Positions 45,068-52,557 of a stretch of 64,000 nt of DNA are shown here, piece after piece. Numbering within the stretch: position 1 is the stretch's first letter; each line of letters starts with the position of its first letter. The stretch is taken from NCBI GenBank assembly GCA_963827705.1, contig CAWHBN010000021.1, positions 62,001 to 126,000 of the forward strand. The letters are read 5' to 3'. The position numbers and the translations under genes were made by a program. The notes beneath the pieces are model-generated. The model was not told the origin of the DNA. It did no database searches and saw only the letters and a list, made by a program, of their open reading frames with translations. Source of the stretch: JACDAN01 sp963827705 (lineage in GTDB: Bacteria; Actinomycetota; Thermoleophilia; Gaiellales; Gaiellaceae).

Positions 45068-46030
45068 TCAGTCTTGAACGTACTCAGCGTGCACCCCCTC
45101 CGCCTCGACGATCCCCGGCACCGCGACCACCTCGCCTCCCCTCACCACGAGCGGCCAGGCCTCCCGTTGCGAGCGCGGAACCTTGGCGTCCACGAAGACA
45201 TCCTGCAGCTTCTTCGAGCGGTTGGCGAGCCGGTCCCCGGCACGCCACCCACGGACCTTCAGGCCCGGGACCGACGAGCTGATTCTCCAGGGGCCCCAGC
45301 GAACCTCTCCCTTCAGGTCGACCGGTCCGCGTTCGAGCCAGACATGGTCGTACTCTCGCACGGCCTGCACGCCGCCGCCGAGGTCGACCCGCGCCGAGCC
45401 GACGGCACTCCCCGTCAACGCATCGAGCGGGCTCGGACGGCCCTCGGCGAGCGCAAGGAGATTCCTCTCCGCACGCTCGTCGAGCCGGTGGAGCAGTGGC
45501 AGGATCTGGTCGCGGATCAGCCCGCGCTTCGTCTCCGGGTTGGTCGAGTCGGTGCGGTACGGGAGCCCGACGTCCTCGCAGTACGCCTGCGTCTCCTCGC
45601 GCCAGACGGCAAGCAGCGGACGGACGACGCCGTCCTCGCGCTTGGGCTTGATCCCGCCGGGCTTCCCGCTCGACACCAGCCGGTAGACGACGGTCTCGAC
45701 CTGGTCGGTTGCCGTGTGGCCGGTGGCGCGCAGCCCTTCGGTCGCGAACGAGTAGCGGAGGTCGCGCAGCTCGGCCTCGGTCGAGGCCGGGGGAGCCTCC
45801 ACGACCTCGGCCCCGAGGCGCTCGGCGCAGAAGCTCGCGTCCTTGTCCGACTCGTCGCCGCGCAGACCATGGTTCACGTGCAGCGCGGAGACCGCGTACC
45901 CGAGCTCGCGCAGGGAGTGCCACAGCGCACACGAGTCCGCACCGCCCGAGACGAGACACGTCACCTCGCCGCCGGCCGGGATCAGGTCGTGGCGCCGGAT
46001 CTGCTCCTCGACGCGCTCGAGGAAGTCCAT
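45068..46030 (-). CDS. tilS: tRNA(Ile)-lysidine synthase
   Basis: Modifies C34 of tRNA-Ile(CAU) to lysidine, switching codon and amino-acid specificity. ATG 46030 (MDFLERVEEQIRRHD) gives 320 residues; the ORF to 46093 adds non-conserved sequence that overlaps a small upstream gene. The PP-loop is LVSGGADSCALWH (SGGxDS), with HVNHGLRGDESDKD, GHTATDQVETVVYRL and RPLLAVWREETQAYC following. The TilS C-terminal domain is present (VRGWRAGDRL, LQDVFVDAKVPRSQR). Confidence 0.95.
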   Translation of the reverse strand: MDFLERVEEQIRRHDLIPAGGEVTCLVSGGADSCALWHSLRELGYAVSALHVNHGLRGDESDKDASFCAERLGAEVVEAPPASTEAELRDLRYSFATEGLRATGHTATDQVETVVYRLVSSGKPGGIKPKREDGVVRPLLAVWREETQAYCEDVGLPYRTDSTNPETKRGLIRDQILPLLHRLDERAERNLLALAEGRPSPLDALTGSAVGSARVDLGGGVQAVREYDHVWLERGPVDLKGEVRWGPWRISSSVPGLKVRGWRAGDRLANRSKKLQDVFVDAKVPRSQREAWPLVVRGGEVVAVPGIVEAEGVHAEYVQD

Positions 46031-46034
46031 CTCC

Positions 46035-46130
46035 CTATTGTGGCCGCCGGTGCTCCAGGTAGGACGCGACCATGAGCACCGCCCACCTCGCAACCCAGAG
46101 GCCGACCGCGAGCAGCAGAAGCTTCCTCAC
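46035..46130 (-). CDS. 31-residue membrane peptide upstream of tilS
   Basis: A GTG at 46130 overlaps the stop of the histidine phosphatase gene (GTGA). It opens a 31-codon frame ending with TAG at 46035-46037, four bases before the tilS ATG. The peptide starts MRKLLLLAVGLWVARW and continues AVLMVASYLEHRRPQ: positively charged ends around about 20 hydrophobic residues, as in single-pass membrane peptides. The exact fit between two genes with a coupled start makes it a likely real gene. No family is known to me. It may instead act as a leader that carries ribosomes to tilS. Confidence 0.55.
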   Translation of the reverse strand: MRKLLLLAVGLWVARWAVLMVASYLEHRRPQ

Positions 46131-46723
46131 GGGTACACAGGGTCCTGAACCCATTCTTCGATCCGCTCCGCGGCCTCGCGGAGGCTCGGCTCGTAGAGGA
46201 TGTGCGGCTCCGCCGGTGTGATCAGGGGCATCTTCGCCGAGGGCCTCCGTCCGTCGGCCGCGGCGAGCGCGAAGGCGACCGGGAGCGAGTGGCAGACGAC
46301 GAGGATCGTCTCCTCATCGCGGGCGAGCAGCACGCGGAAGCCGCGGGCGTAGCGCTCGGCGATCGCCGCCCGGGCCTCACCCCGGCCCGGCGGGACATCG
46401 AGCGGCCCGTGCGACCCGGCCCACTTCCGGTACTCCGCGAGCGGCTTGCCTTCGAAGGAGCCGTAGAAGGGGTCGTTGAGGTCGCGCAGGACGATCCGCG
46501 GCACCGGCCGGTCGCCCAGCGCCAGGTCTGCTGTTTCCCGCGTGCGACCGAACTCGGTGACCACACAGAGGTCGATCGGTTCGCTCTCGAGGCGGTCGTA
46601 CAGCAAGCGGGCCTGCTGCTTTCCCACCTCCGTCAGCCCGACGACGACGGACGGGTCGCCGTTGACGAGTGCACGGGCTGAGTAGTCGCTCTCGCCGTGC
46701 CGGACGAAGATCGCGCGTTCCAC
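46127..46723 (-). CDS. Histidine phosphatase family protein
   Basis: The 198-residue protein starts at GTG 46723 (MERAIFVRHGESDYSARALV), sharing one base with the stop of the GNAT gene. The phosphoglycerate-mutase-like signature is FVRHGES (catalytic His and Arg), followed by VVTEFGRTRETADLAL, the LNDPFYGSFEGKPL acid region and the second His in ILVVCHSLPVAF. Substrates vary widely in this superfamily (sugar phosphates, cofactors, proteins), so no reaction is assigned. It is the second gene of the GNAT-to-ftsH run. Confidence 0.88.
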   Translation of the reverse strand: MERAIFVRHGESDYSARALVNGDPSVVVGLTEVGKQQARLLYDRLESEPIDLCVVTEFGRTRETADLALGDRPVPRIVLRDLNDPFYGSFEGKPLAEYRKWAGSHGPLDVPPGRGEARAAIAERYARGFRVLLARDEETILVVCHSLPVAFALAAADGRRPSAKMPLITPAEPHILYEPSLREAAERIEEWVQDPVYP

Positions 46724-47514
46724 TAGAAGAGGACGGAACGGTAGGTGCCCACGTGCGCCATGCCGACCGCCTCGTAGAGGCGGATCGCCGCCGGATTGTC
46801 GGCGCGAACGAAGAGACAGACGCGCGGCACGCGTTCGAGCAGCAGCCGCACGAGGTCGCGGAGCCCGCGCTGCGCGTACCCCTGTCCGCGCACCTCGGGG
46901 TCGACCCAGACCTGCTGAAGCTGGACGGCGCGCGGCGTCCACGCCGACGCCTCTGCCTTGAAGAGGATCGTCCCCTTCTCGGACCAGATCCACGAGCGAC
47001 CCTCCTCGATCTGCTGCAACGTGCGCCGGCGGAAGCCCTCCGGGTCGGCCGCCATCGGATCGAGCCCGAGCTCGCCCTCGTGGGTCGCGACGCAGGCCGG
47101 AAGGAGCAGCTCGAAGTCGGCGCGCGTCGCCTCGCGGATCCGGGTCTCGCCTGGCTCGGGCGCGTCGGAGATCGCGAAGACCGGCTGACCCGGCCGGTCC
47201 TCGCGAGGCTCCTGCATCCGTGAGCGCACGGCGGCCCAGAGATCCGACACCGCCTGCTCGTTTCCGATGATCATCTTCGGCCGCGCGGCGACCGCCACGT
47301 CCGCAAACGCCTCACAGCCGTGTCCTGACGGAACGAGATTTGCGCCGACGTGACACAGCGCCGTCACAGCCCCTCCGTCGACGGTCGCGACCAGGCGGCC
47401 CGGACCGCGCCTGGCGACCTCCTCGAGGTACACGCGCTCGATCGGATCCCCGGCGCAGAACTCGAGGACCCGACCCAGATCCGGCTCGACCAGCCGGTTT
47501 GCTCTTGCAACCAT
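46723..47514 (-). CDS. DUF4081/GNAT family N-acetyltransferase
   Basis: The 263-residue protein starts at ATG 47514 (MVARANRLVEPDLGRVLEFC). The N-terminal half resembles the DUF4081 domain seen before GNAT domains in actinobacteria. The C-terminal half is a GNAT domain with the acetyl-CoA pyrophosphate loop VDPEVRGQGYAQRGLRDLV and VCLFVRADNPAAIRLYEAVG. The acceptor is not known. It opens the minus-strand run toward tilS and is divergent from the CGNR regulator gene 43 bases away. Confidence 0.85.
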   Translation of the reverse strand: MVARANRLVEPDLGRVLEFCAGDPIERVYLEEVARRGPGRLVATVDGGAVTALCHVGANLVPSGHGCEAFADVAVAARPKMIIGNEQAVSDLWAAVRSRMQEPREDRPGQPVFAISDAPEPGETRIREATRADFELLLPACVATHEGELGLDPMAADPEGFRRRTLQQIEEGRSWIWSEKGTILFKAEASAWTPRAVQLQQVWVDPEVRGQGYAQRGLRDLVRLLLERVPRVCLFVRADNPAAIRLYEAVGMAHVGTYRSVLF

Positions 47515-47556
47515 CTAACCCTTTACGGTGGTGTCAATCTTCGCTACGCTGATCGC

Positions 47557-48123
47557 ATGCTGCCCGATCCCGGAGATAGGGAACCCGCCCCGGAGCCTCT
47601 CAGGCTGGTGCAGGCCTTCGTGAACACGGTCGATGTAGAGAACGGCATTGAAGAGCTCACGGATCCGGCGAGCCTCCACGACGTGCTCATCAGAATCGGC
47701 GCGCTCGACCCCGGTGCGCCCCCGCTGAGCCAGGTTGACCTCAGCCGCGCGCTCGCCGTGCGCGAGGCGCTCCGCAACCTGCTTCACGTCAACGTCGGGC
47801 TCGCGGCCGATCACGCCGCGCTCGCTCTGCTCGACCGCACCGGCTCGACCGGCGGGCTCTCCGTCCGCTTCGCGAGTGACGGCACCTCGCGCCTGACTGC
47901 GGACGGATCGACGCTCGACGGCGCGCTCGGGCGGATCCTCGCAGTCGCCTACACGGCAATGGTGGCCGGCAACTGGACGCGGCTGAAGGCCTGTCCGCGC
48001 GACGTCTGCGGCTGGATCTTCTACGACCGCTCGCGCAACTCGTCCTCGCGCTGGTGCGCGATGTCCGTCTGCGGCAACCGGACGAAGACCAAGCGCTTCC
48101 GGACGCCGGCGGTGGCGCAATGA
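47557..48123 (+). CDS. CGNR zinc-finger/ABATE domain regulator
   Basis: The 188-residue protein starts at ATG 47557 (MLPDPGDREPAPEPLRLV). The N-terminal part fits the ABATE (stress-response, putative ligand-binding) domain, with LRLVQAFVNTVDVENGIEEL. The C-terminus is the CGNR zinc finger: CPRDVCGWIFYDRSRN then RWCAMSVCGNRTKTKRFR with the Cys pairs and CGNR motif intact. Such proteins are taken as transcription regulators. It begins a plus-strand run in which the following genes overlap by four bases, and it faces the divergent GNAT gene, which may be its target. Confidence 0.88.
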   Translation: MLPDPGDREPAPEPLRLVQAFVNTVDVENGIEELTDPASLHDVLIRIGALDPGAPPLSQVDLSRALAVREALRNLLHVNVGLAADHAALALLDRTGSTGGLSVRFASDGTSRLTADGSTLDGALGRILAVAYTAMVAGNWTRLKACPRDVCGWIFYDRSRNSSSRWCAMSVCGNRTKTKRFRTPAVAQ

Positions 48124-48902
48124 TGGGGTTCCTTCGCTCGCCGCGGAAGCGGAAGCGGCTCGCGTACGCGATCGTGATCCCGCTCGTCCTCGTCGGGCTC
48201 GTCGTCGCGGGGGCCGAGTTGCTGCCCAAGGCGGAGGAGGACGCGCCGGAGGTCTTCAGCAACAAGGAGGCCTACAACGTCGCCGCCCACGAGAAGCCCG
48301 TCCGCCTGACGCGCGCGGACCGCAAGCTCGTCAATCAGACGATCGACACGCTCATGAACGACGGCGTCAAGCGGCGCGATCCCTCGGCGGTCTCCGAGGT
48401 CGTGACGCCGAACCTTCGGAGCCAGGCGAGTCGAAGCGACTGGCGCCGCGGCGACATCCCCGTCTATCCCTACCCCGCCCTCGGCAAGAAGTTCCACGGG
48501 TGGACGATCAACTACTCGCAGCGGAACCACCTGAACGTCGACCTGCTCGTGATGCCGTCCAAAAACCGCGCAACGCTCGGGCCCGTCGCGCTGACGATCG
48601 ATCTCCGGAAGATCCAGAGGAAGTGGCGCGTGGACGGCCTCTTCCCCGTCGCCACCTTCGCTCCGCTCCCGCCGCAGGGGAACCGCGGCCCGGTCATCTC
48701 GACCTACGACCTCGTGCCCGCCGCGGCAGGGTCAGCGCCGACCGGCGCCCATAGCCGCCTGAGCTACGCGTACTTCGCCCTGCCCGCTGCGATCATCGGC
48801 GGCGGCATCGCGTTCGTCGTCGGCTTCTTCGTCGTGCGGGCGGTCCGCGACCGCCGGGCGCACCGCCGCTATCTGGCACAGCGCTCGCTCCAGAGCCAAT
48901 AG
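48120..48902 (+). CDS. Two-helix membrane protein of unknown function
   Basis: Start ATG 48120 in ATGA overlap with the CGNR gene; 260 residues. A basic N-terminus (MMGFLRSPRKRKRLAY) precedes helix 1 (AIVIPLVLVGLVVAGAELL). A 170-residue external domain follows, with conserved-looking WTINYSQRNHLNVDLLVMPS and LTIDLRKIQRKWRVDGLFPV, which resembles an NTF2/Tim44-like fold by eye. Helix 2 (YFALPAAIIGGGIAFVVGFF) is followed by a short Arg-rich tail. Similar proteins exist in Thermoleophilia in my recollection, but no function is known. Confidence 0.7.
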   Translation: MMGFLRSPRKRKRLAYAIVIPLVLVGLVVAGAELLPKAEEDAPEVFSNKEAYNVAAHEKPVRLTRADRKLVNQTIDTLMNDGVKRRDPSAVSEVVTPNLRSQASRSDWRRGDIPVYPYPALGKKFHGWTINYSQRNHLNVDLLVMPSKNRATLGPVALTIDLRKIQRKWRVDGLFPVATFAPLPPQGNRGPVISTYDLVPAAAGSAPTGAHSRLSYAYFALPAAIIGGGIAFVVGFFVVRAVRDRRAHRRYLAQRSLQSQ

Positions 48903-48912
48903 GCTCCCGCCC

Positions 48913-49629
48913 ATGCCGATCCACGTCCGCGCCGAGCCCGGCGACTACGCCGAGGCCTGCCTCCTCCCGGGCGACCCGCTCCGCGCCAAGTACATCGCCG
49001 AGACCTTCTTCGACGACCCAGTGCAGCGGAACGAGGAGCGCGGGATGCTCGGCTACACGGGAACCTTCGAGGGCAAGCCGGTCTCCGTGCAGTCGACGGG
49101 AATGGGGTGCCCGACCGCCGCGATCGTGATGGAGGAGCTCGTCCAGCTCGGCGTCAAGCGGTTCCTCCGTGTCGGAACCTGCGGCGGGCTCCAGCCGGAC
49201 ATGCAGCTCGGTGACCTCATCATCGCCATCACCGCGGTGCCGTCCGACCGAACCGTCGAGAAGCTCGTGAACTTCGAGCCCCATGCCCCGACCGCAGACT
49301 TCGGCCTCGTCCACGGCGCCGTCCACGCGGCCAAGGAGACGGGCAAGAGCGTCCGCGTCGGGCCGATCGTCTCCAGCGACCTCTTCTACAACCCCGACGA
49401 CGGCCAGTACGCGCGCTGGTCCGACCGCGGGATCCTCGCGGTCGAGATGGAGGCCGCCGTCCTGTTCACGATCGGCGCCCTCCGGAAGGTGGCCGCCGGC
49501 TGCCTGCTCACCGTCAGCGACGTCGTCGTCGAGGGGGAGTTCGTGCGGATCTCTGACGAGGAGATGAAGGCGGCGGTCGACCAGATGACCGAGCTGGCGC
49601 TGCGGACGATCACATCCGAGAAGCACTGA
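48913..49629 (+). CDS. deoD: DeoD-type purine-nucleoside phosphorylase
   Basis: Splits purine (deoxy)nucleosides with phosphate. The 238-residue protein starts at ATG 48913 (MPIHVRAEPGDYAEACLLPG). Features of the hexameric NP-I family are LLPGDPLRAKYIAETFF, VQSTGMGCPTAAIVMEEL, FLRVGTCGGLQPDMQLGDL, the substrate Asp in LTVSDVV and AVEMEAAVLFTIGAL (ribose-binding Met-Glu). The phosphate-binding Arg24 and Arg87 positions match RAKYI and LRVGTCG. It is close to DeoD, but a uridine phosphorylase-like activity cannot be fully excluded. It overlaps the next gene by four bases if the CTG start proposed there is right. Confidence 0.92.
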   Translation: MPIHVRAEPGDYAEACLLPGDPLRAKYIAETFFDDPVQRNEERGMLGYTGTFEGKPVSVQSTGMGCPTAAIVMEELVQLGVKRFLRVGTCGGLQPDMQLGDLIIAITAVPSDRTVEKLVNFEPHAPTADFGLVHGAVHAAKETGKSVRVGPIVSSDLFYNPDDGQYARWSDRGILAVEMEAAVLFTIGALRKVAAGCLLTVSDVVVEGEFVRISDEEMKAAVDQMTELALRTITSEKH

Positions 49630-50531
49630 AGACCGCGCTCCTCGTCAACCCGGCGTCCGCGAACGGCAAGACTGGGAAGCGCTGGCCCCAGCTCGCCCGC
49701 GCCGCGCACGCGGCGGGACTTCGCGGAGAGGCGATCTTCTCCGAGCGCCCGGGCCAACTCGGAGACCTGGCGCGGGAGGCAGCCGACGAGGGCGCCGAGC
49801 TGCTGGTCGCCTTCGGCGGCGACGGAACCGTCCACGAGATCGTCAACGGCATCGCCGGCCGGGAGGGAGTCGAGCTCGCCGTCGTTCCTCTCGGTACCGG
49901 AAGGGACTTCGTGCGCACACATGGGATCCCGAAGCGGCTCGTCGACGCGCTCCGCATCGCGCAGCAGGGCGAGGCGCGCCCGTTCGACCTCGGCCGAGCC
50001 ACGTATCGAGTCGGGGAGCACGACGAGACGGCCTGGTTTGCGAATGCCGGCAGCGTCGGGATGAGCGGCGCCATCGCGGCGAAAGCGAACAACACGACGA
50101 AAGCCCTCGGCGCCAAGACGTCGTACCTGATCGCGCTCGGCGCGGTCTTCGCGCGCTGGAAGAACGTCCGGCTCGACGTCAAGGTGGACGGCGAGGCGAG
50201 GAGCGGGCTGATGGAGGACGTGATCGTCGGCATCGGCCGCTACCAGGCCGGCGGGATGATGACGACGCCCGACGCCGAGCCGGACGACGGCCTCTTCGAC
50301 GTGCTGCTGATCAAGGACGCCACGAAGCTGGAGGTCGTCCGGGAGCTGCCGCGGCTCTACAAGGGGACGTTCCTCCCGCACCCCAAGGCCGAGGTGCTGC
50401 GCGGGCGGGTCGTCGAGGTCGAGACGCTGGACCCCCTGCCGGTGCAGCTCGACGGCGAGCAGCCCGGCACCTCCCCGGTCCGATTCGAGATCGCGCCGGG
50501 CGCGATCCGGCTCCGGGTTCCCGCTAGCTAG
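49626..50531 (+). CDS. Diacylglycerol kinase family lipid kinase, probable CTG start
   Basis: The protein of about 301 residues has the DAGK catalytic domain: LLVNPASANGKTGKRW near the N-terminus, LLVAFGGDGTVHEIVNGIAG (GGDGT nucleotide-binding motif) and AVVPLGTGRDFVRTHGIP. The C-terminal part has FANAGSVGMSGAIA, the DGLFDVLLI segment and QLDGE. The first ATG/GTG/TTG in frame is GTG 49911, which would remove the nucleotide-binding motif. The only sensible start is CTG 49626, which forms CTGA with the upstream stop and gives a normal N-terminus. It likely phosphorylates a lipid alcohol or makes a lipid precursor; the true lipid is unknown. Confidence 0.85.
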   Translation: MKTALLVNPASANGKTGKRWPQLARAAHAAGLRGEAIFSERPGQLGDLAREAADEGAELLVAFGGDGTVHEIVNGIAGREGVELAVVPLGTGRDFVRTHGIPKRLVDALRIAQQGEARPFDLGRATYRVGEHDETAWFANAGSVGMSGAIAAKANNTTKALGAKTSYLIALGAVFARWKNVRLDVKVDGEARSGLMEDVIVGIGRYQAGGMMTTPDAEPDDGLFDVLLIKDATKLEVVRELPRLYKGTFLPHPKAEVLRGRVVEVETLDPLPVQLDGEQPGTSPVRFEIAPGAIRLRVPAS

Positions 50532-50820
50532 ACGGCTTCTTGGTCGTCGCGGCGCTCGTGCGCGGGGACGAGCTCGCCGTCTTCGGCTTCGGCTTCGCCT
50601 TGGGTTTCTGCAGCTCAGCGAGCTGCTTCTCGAGCTTGGCGACCCGCTTCTCGAGCTCGTCGATGCCCCGGACCTTCTTCTGGACGTCGTCCATCCGCTC
50701 GCGGAGGCCCGTGACGCTTTCGACCACCCGGGCCGTCGTCTGCGAGCCGGCCAAGAGGGACAGCGCGCCCTCGCCCTTGTCGGCGAGCCTGCTCAGGATG
50801 TCCTGCTTCTCGTTCGCCAT
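50524..50820 (-). CDS. Small coiled-coil protein with Lys/Pro/Ala tail
   Basis: ATG 50820 opens 98 codons (MANEKQDILSRLADKGEGAL). A predicted coiled coil covers residues about 30-72 (LRERMDDVQKKVRGIDELEK, RVAKLEKQLAELQK). The C-terminus is a low-complexity Lys/Pro/Ser/Thr tail (PKAKPKPKTASSSPRTS), the type that can bind DNA or RNA. The gene resembles short actinobacterial proteins of unknown role; the alternate ORF to 51006 overlaps the L,D-transpeptidase gene and is not real. It converges with the lipid kinase with an 8-base overlap. Confidence 0.7.
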   Translation of the reverse strand: MANEKQDILSRLADKGEGALSLLAGSQTTARVVESVTGLRERMDDVQKKVRGIDELEKRVAKLEKQLAELQKPKAKPKPKTASSSPRTSAATTKKPSS

Positions 50821-50849
50821 CGCGGGAACCTTACCCCGGTCGTCGGGCG

Positions 50850-51593
50850 CTACACCTGCACCTGGACGGGAGTCCCCGTCGGCGCGAGGCGCCAGAGCCG
50901 CTTCACTGTCTCGTTGCTGACTCGGATGCAGCCGTTCGAGACCGGAAGCCCGAGCAGTGAGGGGCGGTTCGTTCCGTGGATCGCGACCGGTCCACCCTGC
51001 GGCCACCCGTGCAGGACCTCCGAGAAGGCAGAGATGCCGATCGCGGCCCAGCCGTACGGCCCGAGCGGGTCGTCACGGAAGCGCTGGTTGACGTAGAAGC
51101 GGCCGGTCGGTGTCGGGGTCGAGCGCGCGCCGATCGCGACCTTCGCGCCCAGCACGGGCCTGCCGCGGTCGAACACCGTCAGCCTGCGCGTGGAGAGGTC
51201 GACTACCAGGCGTGTGCGGAGCGGGCGGAGCCTCACGTCCCGCGCGCGGACGTAGCCGGTCTGCCCGTGCGGCTTCAGCGGCACCAGCACGCGGTACCAC
51301 GCCGCCTTGCACCCTGTGACCGCCTCGAGCGCGGCGAACACCGTCGGCACGCCGTTGACGTTGAACCGGCCGAAACGGGCGAACGCACGCCCTCCCGGGT
51401 TCCGGAAAACGTAGGTGAGACGAGTACGGACGTCGACGGCGTATGACCGGGTCGGGGTGACCAGGTTCACGCCCTTCGAGCACCCAGGCGCCGTCCGACT
51501 CGTGCCGGAAGCTTGTATGGATTCAGTGAACACGACCGCCACGGCCAAACAAGCTGCTACAGCTAGCGTCGCAGGTAGTTGGAGTCTCAACAC
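50850..51593 (-). CDS. Secreted L,D-transpeptidase (YkuD domain)
   Basis: The 247-residue protein starts at ATG 51593 and has a signal peptide (LPATLAVAACLAVAVVFTES). The YkuD domain occupies residues about 135-245: LVVDLSTRRLTVFDRGRPVL, PTPTGRFYVNQRF, and the catalytic signature HGTNRPSLLGLPVSNGCIRV (HGTN...SNGCIR, catalytic Cys). It forms 3-3 cross-links or attaches molecules to peptidoglycan in the cell wall. An SH3-like stretch precedes it (ALEAVTGCKAAWYRVLVPL). The divergent small gene at 51668 starts 74 bases away. Confidence 0.92.
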   Translation of the reverse strand: MLRLQLPATLAVAACLAVAVVFTESIQASGTSRTAPGCSKGVNLVTPTRSYAVDVRTRLTYVFRNPGGRAFARFGRFNVNGVPTVFAALEAVTGCKAAWYRVLVPLKPHGQTGYVRARDVRLRPLRTRLVVDLSTRRLTVFDRGRPVLGAKVAIGARSTPTPTGRFYVNQRFRDDPLGPYGWAAIGISAFSEVLHGWPQGGPVAIHGTNRPSLLGLPVSNGCIRVSNETVKRLWRLAPTGTPVQVQV

Positions 51594-51667
51594 GAAATCA
51601 ACATCGCCAATTCGAGGACACCGATTAAACCGCCATGGCAGTTATGCCGAATGAAGGCAAAGTGAAC

Positions 51668-51820
51668 ATGCTCCGTCGGACAAGAACGCACCGGCATCAC
51701 GCGGTCACCACCCACGTGATCCGGCAGCGGGCGGGCGTGCCGTACGAGGTCGAGCAGCGTGTCTGTCGCGATTGCCACACGGTGATCGCGGAGCGCTCGC
51801 TCCGCCGCGCAGCGGCCTAG
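51668..51820 (+). CDS. Small CxxC protein of unknown function
   Basis: ATG 51668 (GTG 51662 and ATG 51635 are alternatives) encodes about 50 residues: MLRRTRTHRHHAVTTHVIRQ, then AGVPYEVEQRVCRDCHTVIA and a short basic end. One CRDC pair and a His-rich N-terminus could bind a metal. The stop TAG overlaps the sirtuin stop on the other strand. Reading-frame composition is ordinary for the region and the start is near a plausible divergent promoter, but there is no recognised family. Confidence 0.45.
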   Translation: MLRRTRTHRHHAVTTHVIRQRAGVPYEVEQRVCRDCHTVIAERSLRRAAA

Positions 51821-52557
51821 CCCAGCTCGCCAACGAGCGCCGTCAGCGTCTCGCCGGCAGCGCCATCGCATTTGACGGCCGCACGGGCGTCATAGGACGT
51901 CGGCCCCCTGTTGACGATCGCTACCGCTCCGCCGTTCGAACGCGTCTCCTCGGGCAGCTGCGACACGGGCCAGACCTCGAGCGCCGAGCCCACGACGAGC
52001 ATCAGCCCGGTCGATCGCGCCAGCTCGTAGGCCCGGTCGATCGCGGCGTCGGGCATCAGCTCGCCGAACATCACGACGTCCGGCTTCACGATCGCGCCGC
52101 ATTCCGTACAGGCCGGAGCCTCTGCGCCCTCCAAGAGCTCGAGCAGCTCGGCGAGGCTGTACGACGCGCCGCATGCGAGGCACGTGGAGCTACGGATCGA
52201 GCCGTGCACCTCGGTGACGTCGCGGCTTCCGGCCCGCTGGTGGAGCCCGTCGATGTTCTGTGTCACCACCGCCGACAGGTGGCCGGCCCGCTCCAGCTCG
52301 GCGAGCGCGCGGTGGCCGTCGTTCGGCTCCGCCTCGACGAGCACGCGGAGCCTCAGCGCGTAGAAGCTCCAGACCTTCCTCGGATCCGCGCGGAACGCGT
52401 CGATCGTCGCGTACTCCGCCGGGTCGTACTGGGCCCAGATGCCGGTCGGCGAGCGAAAGTCAGGAATCCCGCTCTCCGTGGAGATGCCCGCGCCGGTAAG
52501 GGCGACCGCCGGGCCTCGCGCGCGAACGAGCTCGGCGAGCCGCGAGATCTCAGGCAC
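51817..52557 (-). CDS. NAD-dependent protein deacylase (Sir2 family)
   Basis: GTG 52557 (MPEISRLAELVRARG) gives 246 residues. Sirtuin motifs are complete: VALTGAGISTESGIPDFRSP (NAD binding), TQNIDGLHQRAGS, catalytic His in VTEVHGSI, zinc site CLACGASYSL and CTECGAIVKP, VVMFGEL and VVGSALEVWPV. It lacks the Tyr-x-x-Arg pair placing it surely as a desuccinylase, so general protein deacetylase is the safe call. The start overlaps the DUF3999 stop by eight bases, so it is probably co-translated with the membrane pair upstream. Confidence 0.95.
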   Translation of the reverse strand: MPEISRLAELVRARGPAVALTGAGISTESGIPDFRSPTGIWAQYDPAEYATIDAFRADPRKVWSFYALRLRVLVEAEPNDGHRALAELERAGHLSAVVTQNIDGLHQRAGSRDVTEVHGSIRSSTCLACGASYSLAELLELLEGAEAPACTECGAIVKPDVVMFGELMPDAAIDRAYELARSTGLMLVVGSALEVWPVSQLPEETRSNGGAVAIVNRGPTSYDARAAVKCDGAAGETLTALVGELG

